Shown: piece by piece, positions 1 through 11,838 of the stretch
How positions within the stretch are numbered: the first letter of the stretch is position 1
Layout: each line of letters opens with the position of its first letter
NCBI GenBank assembly: GCA_001910725.1
Contig: MJGA01000029.1
Location: 124,001-188,000 of the forward strand
Length of the DNA: 64,000 nt
Direction of reading: 5' to 3'
Origin: Phanerodontia chrysosporium
Taxonomy: Eukaryota > Basidiomycota > Agaricomycetes > Polyporales > Phanerochaetaceae
Made by a program: the position numbers and the translations under genes
The notes under the pieces: model-generated
What the model saw: the letters and a program-made list of their open reading frames with translations, nothing else
Told to the model about the DNA's origin: nothing
The model's database searches: none

Positions 1-149
1 TCTTTCCTCACCGCCTTTCTCGGCCTCTGAGCCTTGTTTCATCTTTCCTCTGCTTGTCGCCAGGCCGCCAGCGAGGACAGCATATACCAACCTGCCAAGA
101 TACCACCCCCGCCGAGGCGCAGGGCCACCCATACTTCGCACCACACTCC

Positions 150-2127
150 ATGGCAGGATCAGCGTCTTGCCCGTCAGACAACACCCAGGCGGTCGACCAA
201 AGCAGCTTCTGGAGCTCCGATGGAGTCAACTGGGACGCACACCGCATAGGCTGGGTCATTTCGGGCTCGTGTGCCCTCGCAGTGCGTCGCAACCTCGGTT
301 GGCACCCCGTTTCCTGCTCACAGCGCCCCGCCAGACCGTGCTCATCTCCTTCGTCACCGTGTCACAACACTGCCTGTCAGTCTCTCCCTTCTGAGGATGG
401 AAATGCCCCGCTGAACGCTCCGTGGACAGACACTACACCAACCCCGGCGAACAACGGCAAATGTGAGTGGCCACAGGTCCCCCAGCGGAGATCGGATGCT
501 TACGGCGGGTCCGCGCAGCCTCCGAATATTGTACATGCCCCCCGTCTACGCCGTCATCTCATTCTTTTCCTACCGCTACTTCCGCGACTACACCTACTAC
601 GACCTCATTGAAACCGGTGCGCTCGGACGGACACACCGGCGTTGGGCCAAACTGATCCCCGTGCATAGCCTACGAGTCCATCACTCTTAGCGCCTTCCTG
701 TGCGTGCCCGCCGGCTCTGAATTCATTGCCGGGCTGAGGCTGACCGGAGTTCCGCAGTCTTCTACTTATAGAGTACGTCGCGGCCACAGCGGCGGACCAC
801 GACGTCAAGAATGCAATTGCCCGCAAAGACAAAAAGAAGTTGCCCCTTCCCGTAAGCCACAACCCGATCTGAGGCGCATACATTCAGCTCACAGTCGTCT
901 AGTTCTGCTTTTGGAGGTATCGGCCGACGAAGGTATGACCGACTTTACGCTATACCGTTCCCTCCTTGACTAACACGCTGGACAGGCGTACTTCATGTAT
1001 ACCGTGAAGTGGTCCGTCCTGCAATATGTCATTATTCGGCCATGTACGTCGCCCTCCGTTTGTCACTGCCATTCTTTACTCAGCTGGCTCGGGCCGAATG
1101 CAGTGCTATCTATTATCGGAATTATCGCACAGGCAAAAGGTGTTCTGTGCGAGTCCGGCTCGTGGAGCTTCAAGACCGCGAAAGCGTACATCTCGCTCTT
1201 TGATGCCATTAGTATAACGTAAGCGGCGCGCCGCGCAGTTTTCGTGTGGACGCAGCCTGATCCCGTCATAGAATCGCGCTGTACGGCCTGCTGCTCTTCT
1301 ACGGGCTCACAAAGGAGGAGCTCGCGGGCAGGCGGCCGCTCGCAAAATTCCTCGCGATCAAGCTGATCGTCATGTTCACCTTCTACCAGTCGTTTGTGGT
1401 ACGTCAGGACGCTCGTCTATACGCTCAAGGGTCGTGTCTCACGCGTACCCGCAGTTCACCGCGCTCGAGGGGCGTGTCATACACGCGACTCAGTACTGGA
1501 CGGAGGCGAACATCGCCGACGGCCTGAACGCGCTCGCGATTTGCATCGAGATGGTGTTCTTCTCCGCGTTCATGATGTGGGCGTACACGTGGCGGGAGTA
1601 CAGAATCCCTGGCCAGCCGTGGACACCCGTCGGGAAGCCGCTATGGGACAGGTAAGTGGCTCCGCCCCGTCGTTCGCCTACGCACTGACCTACCACCCGC
1701 GCCAGCATCAACTACTGTGAGTACCGCCACATGGATGTGCCTCTGCTGCAGCGCTGACGTGCCCCACCCTAGCGGACTTCTTCGTCGAGATCATGGGCTC
1801 GGTCAAGTTCTTCCTCGACCGGTGGCGGAACCGGCCGGGCGCGAGCCGGCCGCGGCGGTGGTGACGGACCGGGAGGGGAAGACGAAGACGAAGGCGAACT
1901 TCGAGGAGGCATTCGGCTTCGCGGGGTACGAGACGGCGGAGGTCGACGCAGAGAGCGAGGCGGGGCGGATGCGCATGCTAGGTAGCTACGACGAAAACAT
2001 CCGCCTCGCGCCGTATACTTACGGCGGCACCGGAAGGCGACGCGCAACCAGCACCGACGAGGTCACGGTGACGAGCGAGAGCATCAACCCGTCGCCCGAC
2101 CTCCGCAAGATGCAGACGCCTGTGTAG
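150..2127 (+). CDS. TMEM184/OST-alpha (DUF300) family multi-pass membrane protein
   Basis: Predicted multi-pass membrane protein of the organic solute transporter alpha/TMEM184/LAZ1 family; members sit in endomembranes or the plasma membrane, substrate uncertain. Thirteen exons can be read: 150-281, 335-375, 430-462, 519-616, 669-699, 758-851, 903-932, 986-1043, 1104-1218, 1272-1398, 1455-1652, 1706-1716 and 1773 to the end, all bounded by GT-AG. Hallmarks visible after splicing are YMPPVYAVISFFSYRYFRDY, FCFWRYRPTKAYFMYTVKW, QAKGVLCESGSWSFKTAKAY and RVIHATQYWTEANIADGLNA. The start is the first ATG before the first hydrophobic segment. The reading frame breaks by -1 between about 1818 and 1870: the conserved membrane part would stop at a TGA, while the cytosolic tail (KANFEEAFGF, DENIRLAPYTYGG) continues in the next frame to a TAG at 2125. 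No intron repairs this, so a lost base is the likely cause. Family assignment is secure; transport activity is not shown. Confidence 0.88.
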
Positions 2128-2401
2128 GACTCTTTCTTCTGTTCGTGTGTGTGCGATGTGCGAACATGACATGCCCTCGCGCGCGCGCTCCTCCTCTCTC
2201 ACTCTCTGTCCTTTGTTGTGTCTTCTACACACTGAGAATTCGATGTAACGACTTGATGAACTGCCTTTAGCCTGTATTTTTTGCCATCTAATGTATTACT
2301 CTACGCGCTTTGTCTGTTTCTCATCCCAGCTGCGTTGGCCCCCGCCCATGCTTTGCACGATCGGGCGCTTCCGCGCCCGCGTCTGCGCACACGACGGTCG
2401 C

Positions 2402-3318
2402 TCAGCGGAAAAAGCGCATCGCGAGATCGACGTCCATGGAGAACGTGAGCTGGTCGAGCTCACAATGTGGCTTGAGCAACTCGCGAAGAATCTGCTTGTG
2501 GTTCGCGAATTGGTTAACATATGCCGGAAACTCGTCCACGGCATACGTCCGTGCGGCATCGGTTTGGCCTGGAAAAGCGGATTTATGTGAGCAGCGGACA
2601 TACGATCATTGAGCGCAGGGAGGACCATTGTCGAGCAGTGTGTAGTACGTCCTGTGCTACGTTAGTGGATGCTGCGAACATGGGCACAGAAGACGTACTC
2701 GCAAGCACTCCCTGGAGATAGCGCAGCTTGTATGAGCTCGGAGCCTCACGGTGTAAAGTCTGGGTGGAAACACACCGAATTCGTTGACGGTGCCGCCAAA
2801 CTCACCGAGCAGGGCAGACAGATGATCGTAGAAGTTGTAGTTATCGGGCCAGAAGATGTTCTCAAGGGCATAAAACTGGTATACAGCATCGAACTAGACA
2901 GTGGAACGTTGTTAGGTGGTGGAGCAGGGAGTCTTTTGTTCAATGGTTTTCAGCTCACCATCACCATGTATGCAACGGCAATCTTTAAGTCATGCGAGTC
3001 ACGCTCATCTTGTAGGGCGATCACAGCCTGCACGGTAGATGTCAGCACCGCGGATCGTCCGAAATCAGTGGCAAGACAGCTGAACCTTGAACAGATTAAC
3101 GAAGACCTACGGGAGGGTCAGTAGGAGGTATTTCCGAAAGGCATTGTTACTACTGACCTCGAGCAAGGAGTTTGTTTGCACCAAGGAGGTCAGATCTTCC
3201 GCGATTCGGGCGGGCACCAGGAGAATGTAGTCAATTATTGTGTCCTGGTCGGAAGGGTTCAGCATGCTCTCCGCCGCAGTTTGCAGCGCGGCAGTGGCTT
3301 CTTGGAGATGGATGTCCG
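2402..3318 (-). CDS. A2: front-half copy of the EF-hand family (no EF-hand)
   Basis: Not a known named protein. Exons read on the minus strand are 3158-3318, 3086-3106 (21 nt), 2959-3027 (69 nt), 2776-2893 (118 nt), 2699-2711 (13 nt), 2626-2651 and 2402-2568, ending in a TGA. All junctions are GT-AG and in phase. The product aligns with the N-terminal half of copies A and C: VFVNLFKAVIALQ matches VVAGVAKVVIQME, DSHDLKIAVAYMVM matches HDNDKQVAVVYLTM, and YVNQFANHKQIL matches YAGQFDEHKTEL. It stops before the EF-hand module. It has no clear start of its own: its first exon lacks an upstream ATG, and the exon at 3371-3557 that carries copy A's tail ends in a good donor (GTATGT) and joins it in frame. 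It is therefore either the 3' part of a fused A-A2 gene or a fragment. Predicted all-helical, cytosolic. Confidence 0.6.
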
Positions 3319-6300
3319 CTGTGGCCGTGTATCAATTTCTTCCAGATACAAGATCGGAGAGAAAACATACGTCCCAACATTTGGCCGAGCCCTCTGTTCA
3401 GGGAGGGGTCTTCGGGATCAGTCACGAGGCATGGCGGTGGCTTATGCACGGCGCTGGGGTCCACTGTCTGGTGTCGCATTAGATAGTCTATCCCGGACTT
3501 GGCGTCCCTCCCAGTCATCAAGATTTCCTCGACCTTGGCCATTAATGCGATATTTGCCTGCGAGAAGATCGTCACAGGTACTCAGGGAGAAGTAGTAAAA
3601 GCTACGAGACCTTGTGTTTCTTCACCGAGAGAGGTTCCCAATCTGTCTGGATAGACTCTGAGAGGCCGGACTCGTCCTCGGGCTCGGAGGGCTCGGGATA
3701 CCGAAGAAGACCAGGTCGAGGCGTCAAGGGCATGGAAGCGCGATCCCCGAGTTGAAAGCTGAGGTCCTCCGCGTAGCCTGCTGCATGGTAGTAGATGTCA
3801 TCACTCTCGACAGTGTACGTGATGCTCGAGATCTGCGCCTTTGCCCGGTTCTACGGCGGGATACAGCGTGAACCGCAGTGCATCTGACGCATGAAGAGAA
3901 CTTACGCGTTCATACCACCCACGAAAGAGGCCCCTGCGATAGTACTGCACGTGCGACTCCACACTGAGCCGCTGCTGCCGCCACACCTCGCTGAGCACGC
4001 CTAGTCGCCGGCCAAAGACGTTAAAGACATGGCTCCAGGACTCTCGCATGTCCTCGAACTCGCGCACCGCGACCGGCCTCGTCGTGGCGAGCTTGACGAT
4101 GTCCATGTCGTGTCGGAGAAGCGCGTATATGAGTGGCATGATTCGCTGCGGTGCCAGCTGGTGAGGCCAAACAGCCTAAAGGGGGTACAGTACGTACATT
4201 CTCCAGCTGATGTCCTTCCAAGACTAGGGATACATAGTCTGGACCTTTGAGCTGGTACTTGAGCGTCTCGAGGTTGTGCACAATACGTTTGTACTCTTGG
4301 TCACGCCAGACCTGGCGGAGCTTCTCAAGCGGTGCATACTCCTTGTGCTCTGCTTCGACTTCGCCGACGGACGGAAGGACGTCGTCGTCGACCTCGATGA
4401 GCTTCAGCAAAGGCAAGATGCCTGCAAGATGGGTGACGCGTCTCTTGTTCGCGAAGAGGACCTTCTCGGGGAGTGCAGCAGTCGTGCCCGCAGAATGCGG
4501 ATCTTGTGCAAATACCTGTGTCGCTGTGTTAGACTAGTACATCCCTTAGGGGAAAATGAGACTAGATCAGACGTACTCGATGTCCGTCTTATAAGGACCG
4601 ACGGCCCAGCTGCAGAACAAGTCGAGAAATGAGTGAGAAACAAAAGCCGCGGCATGGCGATCTCACAATGCTACCCAAGTAATATTGCTACAATTCATTT
4701 CTCGAGGCCTAGAGTGCAAGAAGCGGTTTATCTGGGATAAAACACGGAGGTTAGGGATGAGACGACAGCCTTCGAGATTCTCGACGGAATGCTACCTGTG
4801 CAGGGGTTATGTACTCGCTGGTCTCTTCGTCGATAGCGTCGGCAATGGCCGGGCGAACTGGTTAATATGGTCAGCACATCATACCAGGATGCGAGTTGCG
4901 GTTCATACAATAAGCCTTTGACAAGAAATGCAGAGTCCAGGCGTCTGGATGCTCTTGGTCGCCTGGTCTTTGCGAGCGGTCTGTGAACAGGCTTTCGAAA
5001 TAGTTGTACACAGCTACGGGTGCATTAAATAGGATTGAAAAGTAACGAATGCCAGCATTGTGCCTACCATCGAAGAATATGCGTGTTTTTACGCTTGTAC
5101 GTGCCTGCATTTCTGCAAGCAGTCTTGAACAAGAGAGGCGCGCTTTAGTAGATGATATCTACCTTCCCATACAGCCTTGATATCGGGATCTTCAATATTT
5201 CGAGATGGACCATCGCCGTGGGCCTATACTAATATAAGGCCAGAGTTACTGCTTCAAGCCATTTAGGCGGACATACGCCGTGGGTCAGGGTCTTTGGATG
5301 GTCGACGTCGCCCGGTGACAAAGGCTCCCACATATGTTCGACGGCAAGCCTGAGCTTGTCTTGGAATGCGTCCCTGCCGAGTACGTTATTTCGATGACCA
5401 GTGCATTGAATGATTTGGAAGCATACAAATTAGCCTTCAGTACCTCGTTGCAATCGGCGCAGATGACGCGCTTTGCGTTCGCGTCCAGCGTCTCACCAGT
5501 CCGCTTGGCCAGAGCCTCAAGTTTGCGATCGTCCTGTGCGAACCCAACTGCTCAGACGGGACATGCGTCAGGCCCAAGTTACTCACCTGTGAAATGGCAT
5601 CTAGTCCGCCCATGCTGGACAAGAGACGATCGGTAGAGCGTTCCATGTGGGTGCGCACAGTCAGCAAGGCCAGGATTGCCTTTATGTCCGTGGCTATGTC
5701 GCCAATTCCCCCAAAGTTGGTGGAGGACACCACTAAGGTTAGGTTCGACCTATGGTTACCGAAGTCTGTGACGAAGCCTGCGAGTATATCCTTGTAGCCC
5801 TTGGACTTGAGGGATCTCACTGCCGTCGGGGCTCTGAGCGCTCTCCTCAGACATGCGAAGACGCGACTTACCAAACGACGGCTGGCGATAATATACCCTT
5901 GAAGGAAATCAGAGGTTACTCTGCTATCCAAAAACAGTGACGCACTCGCAGAAATTTCCTGGGACAAAGATTAAATCGACATGCATGATTTCGCTAAGTG
6001 CACTTACCAAAGCCTTTGATGGAGTCTAGTATGCTGTCTACGCAATGTTCCAAGCTCTTCGGCATCGGCTTGGAGCTCGGCATCAAGCTAGGGTTTAGAT
6101 CTGCAAGTACGAGAAGCAAGGAGTTCTGGCCCGACTACTGGTGAGCTGGTGAACTTGACGAGCCTATGGGGCACAAACCATAGCGAAGTACACGACAACT
6201 ATCTGCTTGTCGTTTTCCCTACGCCCCAGTTCCATCTGTATGACGATCTATCCGAATAGTATCAGCGCTGTCGCTCCGTGCCGAGCAGGGATGATGCACT

Positions 6301-6755
6301 TTTGCCACACCGGCTACGACCTAGTTTTGCGTGAGCAGAATGTCTGGCGCTATTGAGAAGGCATACCGTCAAATACGGGTGGAGCTCTCCAATGTGGTCA
6401 AGAATTGTCACCATGTTTCGCATAGGCGACAGAATGCCCGCGACAACCGCGTTGCTAACATCCATAGGAGCAGCGACTACGATACATCGAGCTGTAATCC
6501 GGCGGCGAAAGCTCATTGACCAGAAGCCCTACCATTCTGCACAGTTGATATGACGTCGCTGACCTGCTTGAACTTGGCCTGCGTTGCCTGGATGAGATCC
6601 CCTTGTGTATTGGTCAGTGCATGATCAAAATATCATGAGGATCAACTGTCGAGGCACTCACTAATCCGAGCGCCCTTGCTTGTCTCCTGATCATGTATCC
6701 GGGCCTCAATATCGAATGGTGTAGCACCTAATCCGCGAGACTGTATGTGCGCCAT
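3231..6755 (-). CDS. Copy A: full-length EF-hand-family protein, degenerate EF loop
   Basis: Predicted helical protein of unknown function, paralogous to copy C (18676-22354). The start at 6755 (MAHIQSRGLG) matches the position of copy C's start. Diagnostic exons: 6300-6320 (21 nt, VVAGVAK), 6179-6247 (69 nt, IVIQMELGRRENDKQ), 5946-5958 (13 nt). Next come the GGLDAI helix region, IEDPDIKAVWE, MQARTSVKTRIFFD, HPDAWTLHFLSKA, then a 12-residue loop at 4796-4831 where the EF-hand lies in B and C. Here the loop glycine is Glu and the final Glu is Gln, so calcium binding is doubtful. Downstream: WAVGPYKTDIE, KRRVTHLAGILP, DYVSLVLEGHQLEN and MPLIYALLRHDMDIVKL. The tail is acidic (EPSEPEDESGLSESIQ), then WEPLSVKKHK and a short coiled coil. 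The 3' end is open: reading straight on gives a stop at 3231, while splicing at 3370 would run into A2. Confidence 0.7.
4796..4831 (-). other. Degenerate EF-hand loop in copy A
   Basis: Twelve codons reading D-E-E-T-S-E-Y-I-T-P-A-Q at the place where copies B and C carry a canonical calcium-binding loop. Positions 1, 3 and 5 are still acidic or hydroxyl, but position 6 (Gly) is Glu and position 12 (bidentate Glu) is Gln. Loss of calcium binding is inferred from EF-hand rules. Confidence 0.7.
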
Positions 6756-7093
6756 GAACACTTTCGTAATCGCGAGATGCCACAGAGAGGCCCGACGACA
6801 ACGACAGCGATAGGGTCGCCATCATGGGGGAAGGGGTATGTAAGGTGCCTCGGGAAGTAACGCCATTGTTCCGGATTACTTACTCCAAGTAAGTAAGTTA
6901 CAAAGGGTCTCACCTTTCCTAGGAAAGTCTTCTTCGGGCGCTGTACGCGCTTGTCACATTTGTGATGATGCGCTCGTGACGCACAACAAACATGCTGTCT
7001 CCTCGTGTTCTCGCTTTCTGGCTTGTCTAGCATCCCAATACATAACTCGACTGCATCTAACGCGTTAATTTGCTTGGCCCTAGGCTCGATCCG
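6756..7093. promoter_or_regulatory. Divergent intergenic region, copy A / PARP-E2 gene
   Basis: About 340 bp between two divergently transcribed starts. No open frame worth calling. It should hold both core promoters, but I see no clear TATA box or other named motif. Confidence 0.4.
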
Positions 7094-10000
7094 ATGACTT
7101 CTTCACGAGATGAGCCTGAGGCTCTGGAAGTAGTGGTGGCGAAGCGCCAGGAGACTCGTGCATCAGCGCAGTCTACGAAGATCATTTGCGAGGACGTCCA
7201 CCGGCTCCCACACGCTCCTTCGTCAACGCCAGCCATGTCCTCTAACACACCGTCTGCGCGAAATGCCCCTCTGAAAGGACGCAGAAAGTTCATGGCCGAC
7301 CTGCAAGCGGCCACAGACGCGTGCGCGACAGGGTTCGAAGTGCAGGGGCTCAGGGTACAGAGTACGCACTATTGGCCCTCTGCGTGAGTGCTTGGAGTGG
7401 CTCAACGTATCCGGATACTACCCATAGCGGTTGAGAGTGGCGAAGATGAAGGCTCCATCGTCTGCGAGATCGTCAAAGCTGTCAGCGGTCAGTATATACT
7501 GACGGTGAGCATGGTGGTTCCCGGTGAGCACTACCATGTCTCGCCCATCGTACGCGACCTGAGCATCACCAAGATACGTCTGAGTATCCCAGCGACCACA
7601 GCTTTATATGTTTTGCCCAAGATCCCACTGTTCCCCCACAGCTTCTAGAAGTCCTGCAAGACGCGTCTGATTTCGGATCGCGCACGATACACGACATGCT
7701 GACCAGACTCCTTGCGTCCCTGTCAAAGAAACTTGTCCCCCAAGCCAGACCGCTGTCTCCCCACGATGAGTCTACTGACGGATCGGATATTGGGGACATG
7801 GCCGAGAGCGACGACGACTCTGTCGACGAAGGCCACTTCGAGGACGACGACTTCACCCAGTTTGGCCTTGAGTCGGTCAAATCAGACAGCCAATTTGACT
7901 TCAACGTGCTTCAGCGGTACGTCCTCCCTGTACCGCTCGGAGTGCTGGTCTGATGAGCATATATGCAGCGATTTCAAAGAAATGCTGGCGATAGGCTGCC
8001 GTCCGGGCGTGATGCGCATCGGTCTCAGCGAGCTCGTCCTGTCTGTCTCGGTGCCGACTGTCAAGCTCGCTGAATGCGTTGCGCCAAGAGCGCTCATGGC
8101 CTGGGATTCGCGTTTGCTGTTCAAGTCCCAGCACCTTACACTCGTGATATCCGGGATTCACGGGCAATATCCACTCCTGTCACCCGAGGGCACGCTCAGC
8201 CGTGACGTGCTCGCTAGAGGGACTTCAAAGCTGGCCTTTAGAGTCGGTCTTACCCCACGGTACAAGCCTGATAGAGAACAGGTGCTAGAGCTGGTGCGCA
8301 CATACGGCATACAAGAATCCAGGCCACAGCAGGACGCTGTCAAAGAGCAGTCTTTCGATATAGACCCGGAGCTAGATGAGTGGCAGAATACCCCGGACGA
8401 TCTAGTGCCCTTGGAGGAGGCAGAGAGCGATACCTTTAACTTCAGTTTGAGCCCATCTCTCGAAGCACTGCTCAACGACAGGTTCATGGATTTATTGGCA
8501 CTCCGTGTCAAATACAGCATTGGTTGGGCAGCGGCAGAGACTATTATGAGTAAGGTCCATAGATTGCAGAAGACTGCCGAAAGGGTGCTAGACGATTTTG
8601 CGGAGGTGAGACTTCATGTTTCTTCACTGATTCGCTAAGCTTAATAAGCGTACAGGAGATTCTAGCTGCAGATCAGGAAGAGGAGGAGCTGAAGAAGAGC
8701 TATCAGCTGCCACTTGACCCTTTGACTTCGTCTCAACGCAAGGATCATCTCAACCTACCGTTCATTGCCTACTGCTATCTCCTTCGCCGCCTGATCGTGA
8801 GTCTTGCGGCAGCGCAAGTACTAGATCACACTGACTCGAGGCCCTCAGTTATGCTCGCGCTTCTGCCTCGTCTGCTACGACAAGGTCCAGACTGATTTCC
8901 AGGCACTCAAACCCTACGTCTGCTCGGATAAGCTCTGTACATACCAGTACTACAACCTTAATCGGGGCCCGTCTCTGGAGGTGCGCATCGTTCCATGATT
9001 ATTTCGGAACTCGCTGATCGTGCGCAGTACGAGATATGCTCTCGGCCAGAGACAGTCGACCTGCTCGTGTCGCTCGCGTACGTCGCCGCGATGGAGAACG
9101 TGCTCGAGGACTTCCCTGACGGGATGAACCTGCGAGTGCCGCCGCCGGGCACGAGACTCATACCAGGCGCGCCTGTGCAAATCCTCCGCGACTTCGATAG
9201 GTTCCCGGAGACTGATAAGCGGCGCTGCATCGCCGATCTGCTCGACACGCTCCCGCCCGTGGCGGACATGCGCGCACACCTACTCAAGAAGGCGAAGGAC
9301 GGCCGCGCGAAGAAGCGCTTGCAGGACATCGACCCCAAGGTCCCCGCCGCGGCGTGGCTGGTGCTGCGTTGGTGAGTGTAGACTGGTAGCTGTTTGATGC
9401 CGTGAAGCTTATACATTCTAGGTGTGTCGCGTCTTGCACGGCACACTTGGAGGAGCTCAAAGACCCAGAGGATCAAGTGACTGGCTTTGGTATGCAATGT
9501 GCGCAAGCTTGCTGGGCCGTTCTTGACAACGCGACGCAGGCACCGGGTTTCGCCACTTTCGCTTGACTGTCGGTGCTCCCGATGCGGAGGCGAAGTTCTA
9601 CAAGGCGCAGGAGCAAGCCAAACTCGAGGACGCTAATGCGGCGCAGTATCCCTCCATATATGTGAATCTTCGTTCAATAGGATTGTGATGTACGCTGACT
9701 GCACCGTGCTATAGGGCTTTCACGGATCTCCGGTCAAGAATTGGCATTCGGTAAGCATGTCTTTGATATTGCAGCCGAACAGATCACGAATCGTGCGCTG
9801 AAGATTATCCGTAACGGTCTCTGGTACAAGACCGTCGCGCATGGACGTGCTTACGGCGATGGTACGTCCAACGATATTCACAATGCCACGGTGGTCTGAG
9901 CAAACTAGGTGTGTACTTCGCGCTCAACGCACAATACTCCAGCTCGTACGCGCGGCCTTCCTCGTACACCTGGTGCAACTCGGACATCCGCGTTCGCAAC

Positions 10001-11553
10001 TGTGTCGCTCTTGCGGAAATCGTGAACTTGCCACATCATTTCCGCCACGGCGGCGGCAACCGACGTACGAACGGCCGCACGCCCACCGCGGCACAACCCG
10101 CCAATATTCTCGTCGTCCCACAGACAGAGTGGATCCTCTGGTAAGGGTGGGCTAGAATCGGATGCGTCGAATGCACTGAACCTTGTACAGTCGGTACCTC
10201 ATCGTTGCCGGGATATCGCAGAACGGCTCGGAGCCAGTAGCCCCCAACAGCACTTCGCCGGTTCCTCGCGTCACGCTTGACCCACGATACCAGATAAAAA
10301 TTAACACGAATGATGTAGAGATCCCGGATCCGACGCACAGACTCGCGCGCCTGCTGCAGCAGCGCGCGGAAGAGCAGGTCGACGAAGCCTTTGACGAGGA
10401 GGACCTCGCCATTCTCACCGGCACTTTCGCCGACACCGTTGCGCCCGGCAGCGGGCAGGCGCAAGAGGCCCAGGAGGCCCAGACTTGTGCACAGCGTGCC
10501 GAGGACGACTGGACACACGACCGCGACTGGGTCGCGTCGTGCACGGCGCACGTGATGCCCGCGCCTGTCGAGGCAAGTCCGATGGCGGTCTCCGCGGTCC
10601 AACGCGAGCTGGCGGGGATGCTGAAGGAGCAGCAGCGCTCCCGTAGTCTGCGTGAGCTCGGGTGGTACGTGCCGGAGGAGTTCATCGGAGATAATCTCTT
10701 CCAGTGGATCGTGGAGCTGCATTCGTTTGAACCGCAGCTGCCCGTTGCGCAGGACATGGCTAGCAAGTGCGTATGTCACGTCTTGCGTTGGTGGCCCGCT
10801 GACTGATTTTGTGGCAGACAAGTTAACTCTCTTGTGTTCGAGATCCGGTTCCCGCCCAACTACCCCCACTCGCCTCCCTTCTTCCGGATCCTCAAGCCAC
10901 GCTTCCTACCTTTCATCCATGGCGGCGGGGGCCATGTCACGGGAGGTGAGCTGTCTTACATCTAATGTGATGTTTCTCTCAACGCTCCCGGTAGGCGGCT
11001 CTATGTGCATGGATCTCTTGACTGCCGACGGTGAGTCGCAGTACGTTGCTACCGACTGGAAGCTTCGAGACTAACCGTTCCTTCAGGATGGTCTCCTGCG
11101 TATAGGTAAAGTTTGCATCTCATATCTTGTCGTATGATCTGACCATGGCGATGTAGCATTTCTGCAGTCCTGTTACAGATTAAACTGGCGATTTCGAACC
11201 TCGACCCCGCCCGGCGCGGCTGGCACGCAACTGGGATCAGTCAGGGATTTCTGCTTCGCCACCAGGGACCTTAGTGCTGATCGGATGCCTTACAGTCCGT
11301 ATGCTATACACGAAGCTATAGAAGGATACCGGCGTGCCGCTGCTACTCACGGGTGGAAGGTTAGTGATGAAGCTGCCCGAGACACTGCAGTGAGGAGGCT
11401 GACATGATTCTGTTCAGGTCCCGGAGACTGTACACACACTGAGGTAGAAGAGTTCCGAGTTGGGAAGGGCTTTGAGATTGAACGTATGTATAGTATGAAT
11501 TTCCGGATGTATTTTACACGCTTGTTTGTTGCACTTCAGTCGACGCTGCGTGA
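7094..11553 (+). CDS. PARP catalytic domain fused to a ubiquitin-conjugating (E2) domain
   Basis: Large multi-exon protein with two enzyme modules. Order: poorly conserved N-terminal region with an acidic stretch (about 7700-8640), a middle helical region (LNLPFIAYCYLLRRLILCSR), the PARP fold, then E2. PARP marks: FHGSPVKNWHSIIRNGL (histidine codon at 9721), AYGDGVYFALN, and TEWILCRYLIV near 10130, giving a possible H-Y-E triad. E2 marks: the FEIRFPPNYPHSPPFFRILK core, the SMCMDLL motif with the candidate active-site Cys codon at 11006-11008, then WSPAYSISAVLLQIKLAI. The tail HPYAIHEAIEGYRRAAATHG continues to a TGA at 11551. The frame slips by -1 at the C4 run 11205-11208 (NLDP versus RPARLARNW). 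Fungal PARP-E2 fusions are a known clade; expected role is ADP-ribosylation coupled to ubiquitin transfer. Activity is inferred from motifs only. Confidence 0.85.
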
Positions 11554-11838
11554 GAGGGAGACGTTGTCGGTGTCGGGCGGCGGAGACGCCACGCCGCGCG
11601 CCGGCTAAACGAGTACCATATTAGGGAGGATGGTGATAGACGCCGTCCCCGCGTCGCCCGTGCGCCGGCGGTCGTCGACGACGTCCCTCGTTCGAACTTT
11701 GTCGTCGACCACCACGATCCTCTCTTTCCGCACTCCCTTCCTTACCCCCCACACTCTTTTTGGTTCTGGTGTTCGGTTGGTTCACGACAAATACAACGGA
11801 AACAACGGAAACTTGGAAGGAAAACGTCTTGTACCATC

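Noticed and set aside
1822..1881. Intron to explain the frame change in the TMEM184-like gene
   Set aside because: All GT...AG pairs available there have lengths divisible by three and so do not change frame.
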